Assembly: GCA_035507155.1 (NCBI GenBank)
Contig: DATJOK010000126.1
Coordinates: forward strand, 1 to 64,000
Origin: DASZHJ01 sp035507155
GTDB lineage: Bacteria; Pseudomonadota; Alphaproteobacteria; ATCC43930; CGMCC-115725
Reading direction: 5' to 3'
DNA: 64,000 bases
The notes beneath the pieces were generated by a model. That model was given only the letters and a program-made list of their open reading frames with translations, searched no databases and had not been told where the DNA came from. Made by a program: the position numbers and the translations under genes. Position 1 is the stretch's first letter. Every line of letters starts with the position of its first letter. Positions 1 through 9,119 of the stretch are shown here, piece by piece.

Positions 1-67
1 GCCGCGCCGGCTTGCCGGCGTCCTCGAGGCGCAACGCGCCGCAGGTGTGGGTGCGATAGGCGTGCAT
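1..67 (-). CDS. aspS: Aspartyl-tRNA synthetase, N-terminal fragment (cut by window start)
   Basis: Read on the minus strand from an ATG at 67-65, the 22 visible codons give MHAYRTHTCGALRLEDAGKP and then AR. This is the characteristic N-terminus of bacterial AspRS (YRTHTCGxLR, start of the OB-fold anticodon-binding domain). The enzyme charges tRNA-Asp, or tRNA-Asp/Asn in lineages lacking AsnRS. The rest lies outside the window. It is divergent from rnd, with about 130 bases between the two starts. The call rests on a short peptide, but that peptide is distinctive. Confidence 0.85.
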   Translation of the reverse strand, partial: MHAYRTHTCGALRLEDAGKPAR

Positions 68-200
68 CGGCTCGGCTTCCGTGATCCGCTGGGCTTCGGG
101 CGAGGCGGGAGAACGCACGGAAATCAGGGCTTTGTCAAGCGCAGCCGGCATCTCCGGGTGGCTTCCGCCCCGCCGACTTTGCGTGTATAGCAGCGACCCC

Positions 201-1361
201 ATGACCTTGATCACCGACAAGAACGCGCTGGCGGAGTTCTGTCAGCGGCAGGCCGCGGCGGAGTTCGTCACCGTCGACACCGAGTTCATGCGCGACCGCA
301 CCTACTGGCCGGAGCTCTGCCTGGTCCAGGTGGGCGGCCCCAAGGAGGCGGCGGCGATCGACCCGCTGGCGCCCGAGATGGACCTCGCGCCGCTCTTCGC
401 GCTGATGGCCGACACCCGCGTACTCAAGGTGTTCCATGCGGCGCGGCAGGACATCGAGATCTTCCACAAGCTGATGGGCGCGGTTCCCGCCCCGCTCTTC
501 GACACCCAGGTGGCAGCGATGGTCTGCGGCTTCGGCGAGAGCGCGAGCTACGAGACCCTGGCGGGAAAGCTCGCCGGCGCCCGCATCGACAAGTCCGCCC
601 GCTTCACCGACTGGTCGCACCGGCCGCTCACCGAGCGGCAAATCCAGTACGCGCTCACCGACGTGGTGCCGCTGCGCACCGTCTACGAGAAGCTGCAGAG
701 CCGCCTCAAGCGCAACGACCGTGCCTCCTGGCTCGAGGAGGAGATCCGGGTCCTCACCGACCCCGCGACCTACACCATCGATCCCCGGGAATCCTGGCGC
801 CGCTTCAAGCTGCGCGGCAGCAGCCGGCGCACCCTCGCGCTGCTGCGCGAGCTCGCCGCCTGGCGGGAGGTCGCCGCCCAGCAGCGCAATCTGCCGCGCA
901 ACCGCATCCTCCGCGACGAGCAGGTGCTGGAGATCGCCTCGCACGCGCCCTCCGGCCCCGCCGACCTCGCGCGCACCCGCGGCATCGGCAAGGGCTTCGT
1001 CGACGGCAAGCTCGGCGCCGAGGTGCTGGAGGTGGTGAAGCATGCGCTGGCACTGCCCGAGGACACCCACCCGGAAGCGCCGCCTCGGCGCGAGCTGCCC
1101 GCCGGCATCGGGCCGTTGGTGGACCTGCTGCGCGTGCTGCTGAAGCTCCGCTGCGAGGAGCATGGCGTGGCGCAGAAGCTGGTGGCGAGCGCCGAGGATC
1201 TCGAGCTCATCGCCGCCAACGACGAGGCCGAGGTGCCGGCGCTTGCCGGCTGGCGGCGCGAGCTCTTCGGCGCCGACGCGATCGATCTGAAGCACGGCCG
1301 CCTGGCGCTCACCGCCGGCACCAATCAGATCCGCCTCGTCCGCCTCGACGGCAAGGCCTGA
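201..1361 (+). CDS. rnd: Ribonuclease D
   Basis: A 386-residue 3'-5' exoribonuclease for tRNA 3'-end maturation and RNA turnover. The DEDDy exonuclease domain fills about residues 1-180: D26 and E28 (VDTEFM), D84 (ARQDIEIF) and Y150/D154 (QIQYALTD). An HRDC domain follows at about 215-295. The frame is open further upstream to an ATG at 81, but homology begins at MTLITDKNALAEF, so 201 is chosen. The stop is one base from the stop of the convergent ppx gene. Length and motif order are normal for alphaproteobacterial RNase D. Confidence 0.95.
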   Translation: MTLITDKNALAEFCQRQAAAEFVTVDTEFMRDRTYWPELCLVQVGGPKEAAAIDPLAPEMDLAPLFALMADTRVLKVFHAARQDIEIFHKLMGAVPAPLFDTQVAAMVCGFGESASYETLAGKLAGARIDKSARFTDWSHRPLTERQIQYALTDVVPLRTVYEKLQSRLKRNDRASWLEEEIRVLTDPATYTIDPRESWRRFKLRGSSRRTLALLRELAAWREVAAQQRNLPRNRILRDEQVLEIASHAPSGPADLARTRGIGKGFVDGKLGAEVLEVVKHALALPEDTHPEAPPRRELPAGIGPLVDLLRVLLKLRCEEHGVAQKLVASAEDLELIAANDEAEVPALAGWRRELFGADAIDLKHGRLALTAGTNQIRLVRLDGKA

Positions 1362-1362
1362 C

Positions 1363-2874
1363 TCACCGCTTGCCGCGCCGGCCGCCGCCGCGGCGCAGCT
1401 TGGGCTCGAGCCCGAGCATGCGGGCAAGCGCGCTATGCCGCCGCTCCACCGCCTCGCCGGCCTGCAGCGGCCCGCTCGCTGGCGCCTGCAGCACCAGCGC
1501 GCCGCGCTCGACCGAGAGCCTGGCGCGCCGCAGCAGTCCAGGCACGCCCGCAGAGAGGCTGAAGGCGAGACGGAGCGCGGCGCCGGTGATGCGCGCCTCC
1601 TCCGCCGAGCGGTCGTCGATGAGGCGCCGCACGATCTCGCGCACGCCGCCCTCGGGCCCGCCGTAGCGCGCGTGGAGCGCGATCGCGAGAAAGGCGCGCT
1701 CCGGGTGGTCGAGGCCCGCCGCCGGCATGTAGAGCGCACGGCGGAAGGCCTGCTCGGCGCGGTAGTCCGGGTGATCGTCCCAGGCGACGTCGCCGAGCAG
1801 GGCCGCCGCGAACCGCAATCGGCCATAGGGGTCGTTGCGCGGGAAGATCGGCTGCAGCCAGACGTCGATCTCGCCGCCATCGGCACCAAAGCGCGGGTGG
1901 TTGGCCGCGATCGCGGCGCAGGCCTCGAGCAGCGGATCGGCGTGGCGCTCGCGCGCCGGCAGCAGGTCGTAGAGGTGGCCCTCGCGCAGACCCAGCGCCG
2001 AGAAGACGATGCGCTTTGGCTCCATCGCCGCCAGGATCCGCAGCAGGATCTCCGCCGCCACCGGCACCACCTCGAGGCGCTTGCGGGAGACGGCGGTGAT
2101 CTGCTCGAGGGAGCGTCGCGAGAGCCGCGCCACCAGGCCAAGGAAGTCCTCGGCGTCGCGGCGCGACAGCGTATAGGCCTGGATCACGTGGAGGGGATAG
2201 CGCGTCTGCTCCATGTGGATGCGCGCGAGCGCGCGCCAGGCGCCGCCCACCGCGTAGAAGGTCTCGCCGCGCCGTTGCGGCAGCCAGCGCAGCGAGCTCA
2301 CATGGCGGTCGATGGCGGCAGCGAGCCGGCGCTCGTCGCCGTCGACGCTCGCCAGGCGGAACGGCCCGATCGGCAAGGTATCGCCGCGTCCGATGCGCTC
2401 GCCGTTGAGCCGCACCAGCTCCACGCTGCCGCCGCCGAGATCGCCCATCACCCCCCGGGCATCGGGGATGCCGGCGATGACGCCGAGCGCCGAGAGCCGG
2501 CCCTCCTGGTCGCCGGAGAGGATCTTCACGGCAACGCCGGTGCGCCGGCGGATCTCCTTGACGAAGGCGGGACCGTCGCTGGCGTCGCGCACCGCCGCAG
2601 TCGCCACCGCGTCGAGCCGCTTCACGCCGCTGGCGCGCGCCAGCGCCACGAAGCGATCGAGATGGAGCAGCGCGGAGCGCACGCCGTCGGGATTGAGCGT
2701 GCCGGTCTCGCCGAGCTCGCGGCCGAGGCCGCAGAGCACCTTCTCGTTGTAGAGCGGCAGCAGCGCGCGCGCGAGCGCGTCATAGATGACGAGCCGGATC
2801 GAATTGGAGCCAATGTCGATGACCCCGACCGGGCTGCCCCTGCCCGACCGCCGCGCCATTACCGGTGCCGGCAT
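1363..2874 (-). CDS. ppx: Exopolyphosphatase / Ppx-GppA phosphatase
   Basis: A 503-residue member of the actin-like ASKHA fold that hydrolyses terminal phosphates of polyphosphate (or pppGpp). Seen: the first phosphate-binding loop VGVIDIGSNSIRLVIYD at residues 16-32, E124 in SGDQEGRLSALG, and the second loop GDLGGGSVEL at 144-153. A helical HD-like C-terminal region follows from about residue 310. It starts 3 bases after the ppk1 stop, so the pair forms a ppk1-ppx operon that makes and degrades polyphosphate. Ppx and GppA cannot be separated by sequence alone; the ppk linkage favours Ppx. Confidence 0.92.
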   Translation of the reverse strand: MPAPVMARRSGRGSPVGVIDIGSNSIRLVIYDALARALLPLYNEKVLCGLGRELGETGTLNPDGVRSALLHLDRFVALARASGVKRLDAVATAAVRDASDGPAFVKEIRRRTGVAVKILSGDQEGRLSALGVIAGIPDARGVMGDLGGGSVELVRLNGERIGRGDTLPIGPFRLASVDGDERRLAAAIDRHVSSLRWLPQRRGETFYAVGGAWRALARIHMEQTRYPLHVIQAYTLSRRDAEDFLGLVARLSRRSLEQITAVSRKRLEVVPVAAEILLRILAAMEPKRIVFSALGLREGHLYDLLPARERHADPLLEACAAIAANHPRFGADGGEIDVWLQPIFPRNDPYGRLRFAAALLGDVAWDDHPDYRAEQAFRRALYMPAAGLDHPERAFLAIALHARYGGPEGGVREIVRRLIDDRSAEEARITGAALRLAFSLSAGVPGLLRRARLSVERGALVLQAPASGPLQAGEAVERRHSALARMLGLEPKLRRGGGRRGKR

Positions 2875-2877
2875 TCC

Positions 2878-5028
2878 CTACTCCGGCGTCGCGGCCCGAT
2901 CGACGATGGTGCGCGGCCGCGGCCGCCGCAGCGCCCGGCCGCGGCCGGACAGGCTGGGGTTGGTCATGAAGTAGGTGTGCGCGCTGAAGGCGCCGACGCT
3001 GGCCGGCTCGCGGATATAGGCGCCGCTCGCGTCGAGGCGCCAGCTCTGGGCGGTGTCGCGCAGGTTGGAGACCATGATCTCGTCCAGCACCTGGCGGTGC
3101 ACGGTCTCGTTCTCCACCGGCACCAGGGCTTCAACGCGCCAGTCGAAATTGCGCCCCATCCAGTCGGCCGAGCTGATGAAGACCTTGGCCTGCGGCGACG
3201 GCAGCCGCTGGCCGTTGCCGAAGCAGACGATGCGGCCATGCTCCAGGAAGCGACCGACGATGCTCTTGACGCGGATGTTGTCGGAAAGGCCGGGCATGCC
3301 GGGCCGGAGGCAGCAGATGCCGCGCACCACCAGATCGATCTCCACCCCCGCCTGGGAGGCGCGATAGAGCAGGTCGATGATGGCGGGATCGACCAGCGAG
3401 TTCATCTTGGCCCAGATCTGCGCCGGCCTTCCGGCACGGGCATGCTCCACCTCCACCTCGATGAGCTCCATCAGGCGCTTCCTGAGATTGACCGGCGCGA
3501 AGGCGATCTTCTCCAGGCTCGCCGGCGTCGCATAGCCGGTCATGTAGTTGAAGAGCCGCATGGCGTCGCGGCAGAGCGCGGGATCGCAGGTGAAGAAGGA
3601 GAGGTCGGTGTAGACCTTGGCGGTGTCCGGGTGATAGTTGCCGGTGCCGAAATGCACGTAGGAGCGCAGCTCGCCGCCCTCGCGCCGCACCACCAGCGAC
3701 ACCTTGGCGTGAGTCTTGAGCTCGATGAAGCCGTAGACCACCTGCACGCCCGCGCGCTCGAGATCGCGCGCCCAGCGGATGTTCGCCTCCTCGTCGAAGC
3801 GCGCCTTCAGCTCGACCAGCGCGGTGACCGTCTTGCCGGCCTCCGCCGCCTGGATGAGGGCGCGCACGATCGGGCTGTTGTCGCTGGTGCGGTAGAGGGT
3901 CTGCTTGATCGCCACCACGGCGGGATCGCGCGCCGCCTGCAGCGCGAACTGCACCACCACGTCGAAGCTCTCGTAGGGATGGTGGACGATGATGTCCTTC
4001 TGGCGGATCGCCGCGAAGCAGTCGCCGCCGAAGTCGCGGATGCGCTCGGGGAAACGCGGATTGTAGGGCTTGAACAGCAGCTCCGGCCGCTCGCCGATGA
4101 TCAGTTGGCGGGTGTCGGAGAGGCCGATCAGGCCGTCGAGCAGGAAGACATCGTCGGCGGAGACGTCGAGGTTCTCGGCGAGGAAGCGCTGCAGATCCTC
4201 CGGCATGCCGGCCTCGACGGCGAGCCAGATGACGTTGCCGCGGCGGCGGCGCTTGAGCGCGCTCTCGAAGAGACGCACCAGATCCTCGGCCTCCTCCTCG
4301 ATCTCCATCTCGCTGTCGCGGACGATGCGGAACATGCCCTGCCCGGCGACCGTGAAGCCGGGAAAGAGCCGGTCGAGGAACAGCGTCACCACCTGCTCCA
4401 GCGGCAGGAAGCGCACCGTGGGGCCGGGCAGCCGCAGAAAGCGGCCGATCGCGCCCGGCAGCAGCAGCAGCGCCTGCATCTGCTTGCCGTCGCCGGGCCG
4501 GGTCAGCTGCAGCGCGAGGCCGATGCCGCGGTTGGCGACGAACGGGAACGGATGGGCCGGGTCGATGGCGAGCGGCGTCAGCACCGGGAAGACATGCGTC
4601 ATGAAGGCCGCCTCGAGCCAGGCGCGATCCTCCACCGAGAGGTCCTGCGGCCCGATCACCGAGAAGTCCACCTCGCGGAGCTGCTGACGCACATGGCGCC
4701 AGATCTCCTGCTGGTCGTGCATCAGCTTGCGCGCCCGCTGGTTGATCGCGGCGAGCTGCTGCGCGGGCGTGAGCCCATCCTCGCTCGGCGTCGTGACGCC
4801 CGCCACCATCTGGCCTTTGAGGCCGGCGACGCGGACCATGTAGAACTCGTCAAGGTTGCTGGCGGAGATCGACAGGAAGCGCAGGCGCTCGAGCAGCGGG
4901 TGACCGGCATTCTCGGCTTCGCTGATCACGCGCTCGTTGAAAGCGAGCCACGAGAGCTCGCGATTGATGAAGCGCGCCTCGGAATGCAGATCGATCGACG
5001 GATGCGCGACTGGCAGCGGCTGCGCCAC
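2878..5028 (-). CDS. ppk1: Polyphosphate kinase 1
   Basis: A 716-residue enzyme that reversibly polymerises the gamma-phosphate of ATP into polyphosphate. The N-terminal domain begins RFINRELSWLAFNERV (residues 20-35). The head domain is followed by two phospholipase-D-like catalytic domains. H440, in IELKTHAKVSLVV, is the autophosphorylated histidine, and a second conserved histidine lies in RFLEHGRIVCF. It is the first gene of the ppk1-ppx pair. A separate PPK2 gene lies at 57738-58655, so the cell has both kinase families. Confidence 0.97.
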   Translation of the reverse strand: MAQPLPVAHPSIDLHSEARFINRELSWLAFNERVISEAENAGHPLLERLRFLSISASNLDEFYMVRVAGLKGQMVAGVTTPSEDGLTPAQQLAAINQRARKLMHDQQEIWRHVRQQLREVDFSVIGPQDLSVEDRAWLEAAFMTHVFPVLTPLAIDPAHPFPFVANRGIGLALQLTRPGDGKQMQALLLLPGAIGRFLRLPGPTVRFLPLEQVVTLFLDRLFPGFTVAGQGMFRIVRDSEMEIEEEAEDLVRLFESALKRRRRGNVIWLAVEAGMPEDLQRFLAENLDVSADDVFLLDGLIGLSDTRQLIIGERPELLFKPYNPRFPERIRDFGGDCFAAIRQKDIIVHHPYESFDVVVQFALQAARDPAVVAIKQTLYRTSDNSPIVRALIQAAEAGKTVTALVELKARFDEEANIRWARDLERAGVQVVYGFIELKTHAKVSLVVRREGGELRSYVHFGTGNYHPDTAKVYTDLSFFTCDPALCRDAMRLFNYMTGYATPASLEKIAFAPVNLRKRLMELIEVEVEHARAGRPAQIWAKMNSLVDPAIIDLLYRASQAGVEIDLVVRGICCLRPGMPGLSDNIRVKSIVGRFLEHGRIVCFGNGQRLPSPQAKVFISSADWMGRNFDWRVEALVPVENETVHRQVLDEIMVSNLRDTAQSWRLDASGAYIREPASVGAFSAHTYFMTNPSLSGRGRALRRPRPRTIVDRAATPE

Positions 5029-5110
5029 TTGGATTCTCCTGGCGGCGTTTATTTATTTCGCGGCATTACAACGGGTTGCGCGGACTGTAGCGCGCATTTA
5101 TGAAGATGTT

Positions 5111-5620
5111 ATGGCAGGATTCGCGGCCCCAGGCGAGCGTCGGCTGCTGCTGGTGCGCCACGGCGCTGCCGGCGCCGCCCCCATGGGCGGTAGCGACCGC
5201 GACCGGCCGCTTTCGCCCGTCGGCCGGCAGGGGGTCGAGGACCTCGCAGGCTACCTGCGACAGCATGCCATGACCGCCGACCACGGCCTCTGCTCGCCGG
5301 CCCGCCGGACCCGCGAGACCATGGAAATCCTAACGGAAAATCAAAACCCTATCGATACCGACTGGAGCGAGGAGCTCTATCTCGCCTCTGCCGGCACGCT
5401 CCTCAGCGCGCTCCGCAACGTGCCGCGGCGGAGCGCTACCGTCCTCCTGGTGGGCCACAACCCGGGCCTGCAGGAGCTCGTCATTGCGCTCGCCGGCAAG
5501 GCGGCTCCCCCGGCCAGTGGCGGCTTTCCGCCCGCGACGCTCGCCGCCTTCGCCGTCGCGGCCCCCTGGTCGGAGCTGGGCCCGGGATCGACCCGGCTCA
5601 CCCTGTTTCGGACCCCTTGA
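5111..5620 (+). CDS. SixA-type histidine phosphatase
   Basis: A 169-residue protein of the histidine phosphatase (phosphoglycerate mutase-like) superfamily, short SixA type. It has the catalytic RHG triplet at residues 16-18 (LLLVRHGAAG), a conserved arginine in CSPARRTRETM, and the second histidine in LLVGHNPGLQEL. SixA proteins dephosphorylate phosphohistidine in HPt domains or the nitrogen PTS. The start at 5111 puts the RHG near the N-terminus as in the family; an upstream in-frame ATG at 4937 lies inside ppk1 and is rejected. Its 3' end overlaps hdaA tail-to-tail by 23 bases. The substrate here is unknown. Confidence 0.85.
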   Translation: MAGFAAPGERRLLLVRHGAAGAAPMGGSDRDRPLSPVGRQGVEDLAGYLRQHAMTADHGLCSPARRTRETMEILTENQNPIDTDWSEELYLASAGTLLSALRNVPRRSATVLLVGHNPGLQELVIALAGKAAPPASGGFPPATLAAFAVAAPWSELGPGSTRLTLFRTP

Positions 5621-6269
5621 GGCCGAGCACCGCCCGCGCCAGCGGAATGGTGATGCCGCGCTTCTCGCGCAGGGCCGCGGCGTCGAGCTCGGCCACCGCC
5701 TGCCGCGCCGCCGCAAAGCTGCGCTCGATCTGCCTTGCCAGGAAGAGCACCACTTCCTCGCCGACGGTCACCTGACGGTCGGCGAACAGCTTCACCAGCA
5801 GCGCCGCCAGCAGCGGTTCGTCCGGCGCCTCGACTGCCACCGCCGGTGCCGCGACCAGCCGCGAGCGGAGATCCGGCAGCAGGCCCGGCCAGCGCGCCGG
5901 CGGCGTCTGCGCCGTCACCAGCAGATGGCCCCGCCGCTCGGCGAGCAGGTTATGGAGATGGAGGAGCGCCTCCGCCGCCGCCTGCTCGGCGTCGTCCACC
6001 ACCGCGGCCTCGGCGGTCCCGAGCTGTGCTGGGACCGTGGCGGTGGCGAGGCTTGCGGCGGCGATCACCGGCGCCCCGCTCCGCGCCGCGAAGACCCGCG
6101 CCAGATGCGTCTTGCCGCAGCCGGCGGGCCCATGGACCGTGAGCGCCGGCGCCGGCCATCGTGGCCAGCGATCGAGCCACTGGATCGCCTGCTGATTGCA
6201 GGGCGCCACCAGGAAATCCGCCTCCCCCAGCGCCGGGCGGTGACCGAGGTCGAGGACGAACTGGGTCAT
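5598..6269 (-). CDS. hdaA: Chromosomal replication initiation regulator HdaA (DnaA-family AAA+)
   Basis: A 223-residue short DnaA-like ATPase without the C-terminal DNA-binding domain. The N-terminal QFVLDLGH resembles the clamp-binding QLxLDL motif of Hda. The Walker A is GPAGCGKT (residues 47-54) and the Walker B-like stretch is AAVVDD. Hda acts with the DNA polymerase III beta clamp to stimulate ATP hydrolysis by DnaA and so prevent re-initiation. Its start overlaps the end of the upstream permease by 4 bases (ATGA). The order with a permease and a phosphatidyltransferase opposite purM is common in alphaproteobacteria. Confidence 0.88.
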   Translation of the reverse strand: MTQFVLDLGHRPALGEADFLVAPCNQQAIQWLDRWPRWPAPALTVHGPAGCGKTHLARVFAARSGAPVIAAASLATATVPAQLGTAEAAVVDDAEQAAAEALLHLHNLLAERRGHLLVTAQTPPARWPGLLPDLRSRLVAAPAVAVEAPDEPLLAALLVKLFADRQVTVGEEVVLFLARQIERSFAAARQAVAELDAAALREKRGITIPLARAVLGLKGSETG

Positions 6270-7351
6270 CCGTCGCCGCGCCGGGGCCGCGACCGGGCGG
6301 GATCATAGAACTGGCTTGCGAGATACTGCGAGAGGGCGAAGCGCACCAGCACGCCGAGGATCGCCGCGATCGGCACCGCGATCAGCACGCCGAGGAAGCC
6401 GAACAGCGAGCCGAAGGCGAGCAGCGCGAAGATCACCCAGACCGGGTGCAGGTTGACGCGCTCGCCCACCAGCTTCGGCGTCAGCACGTTGCCCTCGACG
6501 GTCCAGCCGACCAGGAACAGCACCACGATGTAGACGATGTTGTGCCACTCGCGGAACTGCGTGAAGGCCAGCAGCATCGAGAGGGCGAAACCGAAGATGC
6601 CGCCGATATAGGGGATGAAGGCGAAGAGGCCGATGAGCAGGCCGATGACGAGGCCGAAATTGAGGCCGAGGAGCGAGAGCCCGATCGCGTAGTAGATCGC
6701 CAGCACCACGCAGACGCTGAGCTGGCCACGCAGGAAGCCCGCCAGCGTCTCGTCGATCAGCCTCGCCTGCTCGCGGATCGTCTCGGCTTGCGCGCGCGGC
6801 AGCCAGCTGTCGACGCGCGCCACGATGCGGTCCCAGTCGCGCAGCAGGAAGAACGCCACCACCGGCGTCACGAACACCAGCGAGAGCAGGTTGGCGAGCG
6901 CGAGCCCGCGCGTGAGCAGATCGCGCAGCACGCCCCCCGCCCACCCGACGACGTCGGCGATCTTGCCGCCGACCGCGTCGCGCAGCTTCGCGAGATCCTC
7001 GGGCGAGAGCCGCTCCTGCGCCATCTGCATCAGGCTCTCCGCCTCGTGGCGCGCGGTCGCGATCAGCTGCGGCGTATTGCCGATGAGATCGAGCACCTGA
7101 CTCTGCAGGATCGGCACCAGCAGCAGAAAGATCAGCACCAGGATCAGCAGGAACCACAGCAGCACGATGAAGCTGGCGAGGCCGCGCGGCACCTTGATGC
7201 GCACCAGCCGCTCCGCCAGCGGGTCGAGAAAATAGGCGATGGCGAAGCCGGCGACGAAGGGGAGCAGGATCGGGCTGAGGAGCCAGAGCAGCAGGAAGAA
7301 GCAGGCGAGGCCGCCGACCCAGAAGCTGGTATTGCGTTGTGCCGGTGTCAT
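6266..7351 (-). CDS. AI-2E family transporter (PerM-like permease)
   Basis: A 361-residue polytopic inner-membrane protein with about eight predicted segments. Two lie near residues 10-75, and a cluster runs from about 155 to 345. The family signature region GLIIGLFAFIPYIGGIFG-like is seen here as GLLIGLFAFIPYIGG. Family members are proposed exporters of autoinducer-2 or Na+(K+)/H+ antiporters; the substrate cannot be read from sequence. The start ATG overlaps the stop of the upstream phosphatidyltransferase (ATGA), and the stop overlaps the hdaA start. It is translationally coupled on both sides. Confidence 0.85.
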   Translation of the reverse strand: MTPAQRNTSFWVGGLACFFLLLWLLSPILLPFVAGFAIAYFLDPLAERLVRIKVPRGLASFIVLLWFLLILVLIFLLLVPILQSQVLDLIGNTPQLIATARHEAESLMQMAQERLSPEDLAKLRDAVGGKIADVVGWAGGVLRDLLTRGLALANLLSLVFVTPVVAFFLLRDWDRIVARVDSWLPRAQAETIREQARLIDETLAGFLRGQLSVCVVLAIYYAIGLSLLGLNFGLVIGLLIGLFAFIPYIGGIFGFALSMLLAFTQFREWHNIVYIVVLFLVGWTVEGNVLTPKLVGERVNLHPVWVIFALLAFGSLFGFLGVLIAVPIAAILGVLVRFALSQYLASQFYDPARSRPRRGDG

Positions 7352-7896
7352 TGCGAGGTCTGCTCCAGGCCGGCGAGCGCGCGGGTCCAGCGCACCAGAT
7401 ATCCGCCGCCGGATATCACCGTGCTGGCGGCCACGATATAGATGAGCGCTCTGGTCATGAAGCCGGCATCGATGCCGAGGCCGAGGCGGCCCAGCGTCAC
7501 CGCGGCGAGGCCGATCTGCAGCACCGTGTTGACCTTGCTGATCGCCAGCGGCTCCGAGCGCATCGCATGCGCCATCGCGTTCACCAGCAGGAACCCGCCG
7601 ATGATGAGGAAATCGCGGAACACCACGAGGATGACCAGCCAGGCCGGCAGATGGCCGGCGATGCCGAGGGTGATATAGACGGCGACCAGCAGGCTCTTGT
7701 CGGCGATCGGATCGAGGAGCGCGCCGAGCCGGGTGCGCTGGTCGAAGTGCTTGGCGATGTAGCCGTCGATGCCGTCGGAGATGCCGGCGGCGACGAAGAC
7801 CCAGAACGCCCAGGCGAAATCGCTCTCGAGAATGAGCCACACCGCCACCGGCACCGAGAGGAGCCGCGCGAGCGAGATGAAGTTCGGCAGGTTCAA
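7348..7896 (-). CDS. CDP-alcohol phosphatidyltransferase (PgsA-like)
   Basis: A 182-residue integral-membrane enzyme with the CDP-alcohol phosphotransferase signature DGxxAR-(8)-GxxxDxxxD. Here it reads SDGIDGYIAKHF ... RLGALLDPIADK, with D41, D44, G45, G58, D62 and D66. The usual AR is replaced by AK, a small departure. Members transfer a phosphatidyl group from CDP-diacylglycerol to an alcohol such as glycerol-3-phosphate. Several hydrophobic helices follow. Whether the product is phosphatidylglycerophosphate or cardiolipin is not decided by the sequence. It starts 18 bases after the DUF2066 gene. Confidence 0.85.
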   Translation of the reverse strand: MNLPNFISLARLLSVPVAVWLILESDFAWAFWVFVAAGISDGIDGYIAKHFDQRTRLGALLDPIADKSLLVAVYITLGIAGHLPAWLVILVVFRDFLIIGGFLLVNAMAHAMRSEPLAISKVNTVLQIGLAAVTLGRLGLGIDAGFMTRALIYIVAASTVISGGGYLVRWTRALAGLEQTSQ

Positions 7897-7914
7897 GGAG
7901 CGCGCCCGTCGCCG

Positions 7915-9018
7915 CTACTGGGCGGCTGCGCCCTTGGCGGTGAGCGTCCAGTCGGGATCGCCCTGCGCCAGCGTGAGGTCGCGCTGCGACAGCACGAGCT
8001 GCAGCTGCGCGGGATCGCCGACATAGCGGATCTCGACGCGAGCGTCGGTCGGCGTCAGCGACAGCAGCGTCGCGCGCTGGATGGTGGGGATGCTCTGCAG
8101 CCGCTCGCGCACGGTCACCCAGCTCTTGAGGCCGCCGCTCACCGGCACCACCACCACGAGACTCTGGGTGTCGCCCGAGCGCAGCAGCGTCGACTTCTTC
8201 CAGGCCTCGTTGACGTCGGCGATCACCGAGGCCGCCACCCGCGCATAGAGATCGTCGTCGCTCTCGCCGGCGTTCGCGGTCACCGAGCCGACCCAGGTCT
8301 GATCCGAGAAGCCGGCGCCGTAGCGGGCGGTGGTCGTCTGCACCACCCGCTGGTCGCCGCTGCCGGAGAGCGTCGCCTGGGTCATCAGCACGTCGTCGTC
8401 GCCGTAGCGACGGCCGATCGCCGCCAGCGCGTCCTTGTCGCCCTTCACCGCCTGGTCGGCGTCGATCGCCTGCACGTCGGCGAGCTCGCCCAGCGGCACC
8501 TGCATCGGCACCAGCCCGCCCTGCACCACGAGCTTGGTCCAGGCCGCACGCCAGGGATTGGGGTCGTCCCAGAGGAGGCTGCCGCCGCCCGTGGTCAGCA
8601 CCGGCAGCACCACCAGCGGCTTGCTGCGGGTCTCGGTGAAGGGGATGCCCTGGTCCCGCAGCAGGCGGCGCACCGCCTCCGGCCGGAACCGGAAGGTGAG
8701 CGTGGCAAGATAGCGCACTGTCGAGCTGCGCTCGCTGTCGACCTCGAAGTCCTGCACGAGGTCGAAGAGATCGGCATCGCTCACCTTCGGGAGCCGGCTC
8801 CAATCCTGCTGCAGCGTCAATCGCTGGAGGAGCGTGAGGAAGGCGCGTCGTTCGCCGTCGGCGCGCGCAATGTCGCGCGCCTGGACGGCGCTCTGGGAGG
8901 TCGCGTCCACCGCCACGTTGGAGACGGTGTAAAGCGATGGCAGGCGCGTCTGGCCGTGCGCGGCGAGGCTCAGCAAGCAGCTCGCGGCCAGCAGCAGAAA
9001 GCCACGCCTCAGCATCAT
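7915..9018 (-). CDS. Exported DUF2066 family protein
   Basis: About 367 residues with a signal peptide (MMLRRGFLLLAASCLLSLAAHG, cleavage likely after HGQ), so it is periplasmic or exported. The body matches DUF2066, including VARADGERRAFLTLLQRLT-like and RYLATLTFRFRPEAVRRLL-like stretches. The function of the family is unknown. The start at 9018 (or the next codon, 9015) places the signal peptide at the N-terminus; an open extension to 9084 is less likely. It is the first gene of a four-gene operon ending in hdaA, and is divergent from purM. Confidence 0.78.
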   Translation of the reverse strand: MMLRRGFLLLAASCLLSLAAHGQTRLPSLYTVSNVAVDATSQSAVQARDIARADGERRAFLTLLQRLTLQQDWSRLPKVSDADLFDLVQDFEVDSERSSTVRYLATLTFRFRPEAVRRLLRDQGIPFTETRSKPLVVLPVLTTGGGSLLWDDPNPWRAAWTKLVVQGGLVPMQVPLGELADVQAIDADQAVKGDKDALAAIGRRYGDDDVLMTQATLSGSGDQRVVQTTTARYGAGFSDQTWVGSVTANAGESDDDLYARVAASVIADVNEAWKKSTLLRSGDTQSLVVVVPVSGGLKSWVTVRERLQSIPTIQRATLLSLTPTDARVEIRYVGDPAQLQLVLSQRDLTLAQGDPDWTLTAKGAAAQ

Positions 9019-9119
9019 TGCAAACCGCCTCGGATACAGTATGTTCGCGCGGAACCCGCGGATCGCGCTCCCCCGCGTGGTCATACCTTAGATCTCGCGA
9101 GGATGCCATAAGGAGCCAG

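Noticed and set aside
1435..5103. 1222-residue open frame on the + strand opposite ppx and ppk1
   Set aside because: Antisense shadow of two certain genes; composition is Arg/His/Glu/Ala-rich without domains, as expected from GC-rich codon bias.
7339..9111. 590-residue + strand frame across pgsA-like and DUF2066 genes
   Set aside because: Opposite-strand shadow; its last codons overlap the purM SD, but no protein family is evident.
9103..9111. ATG at 9103 as purM start
   Set aside because: It is in another frame and meets a stop after two codons.
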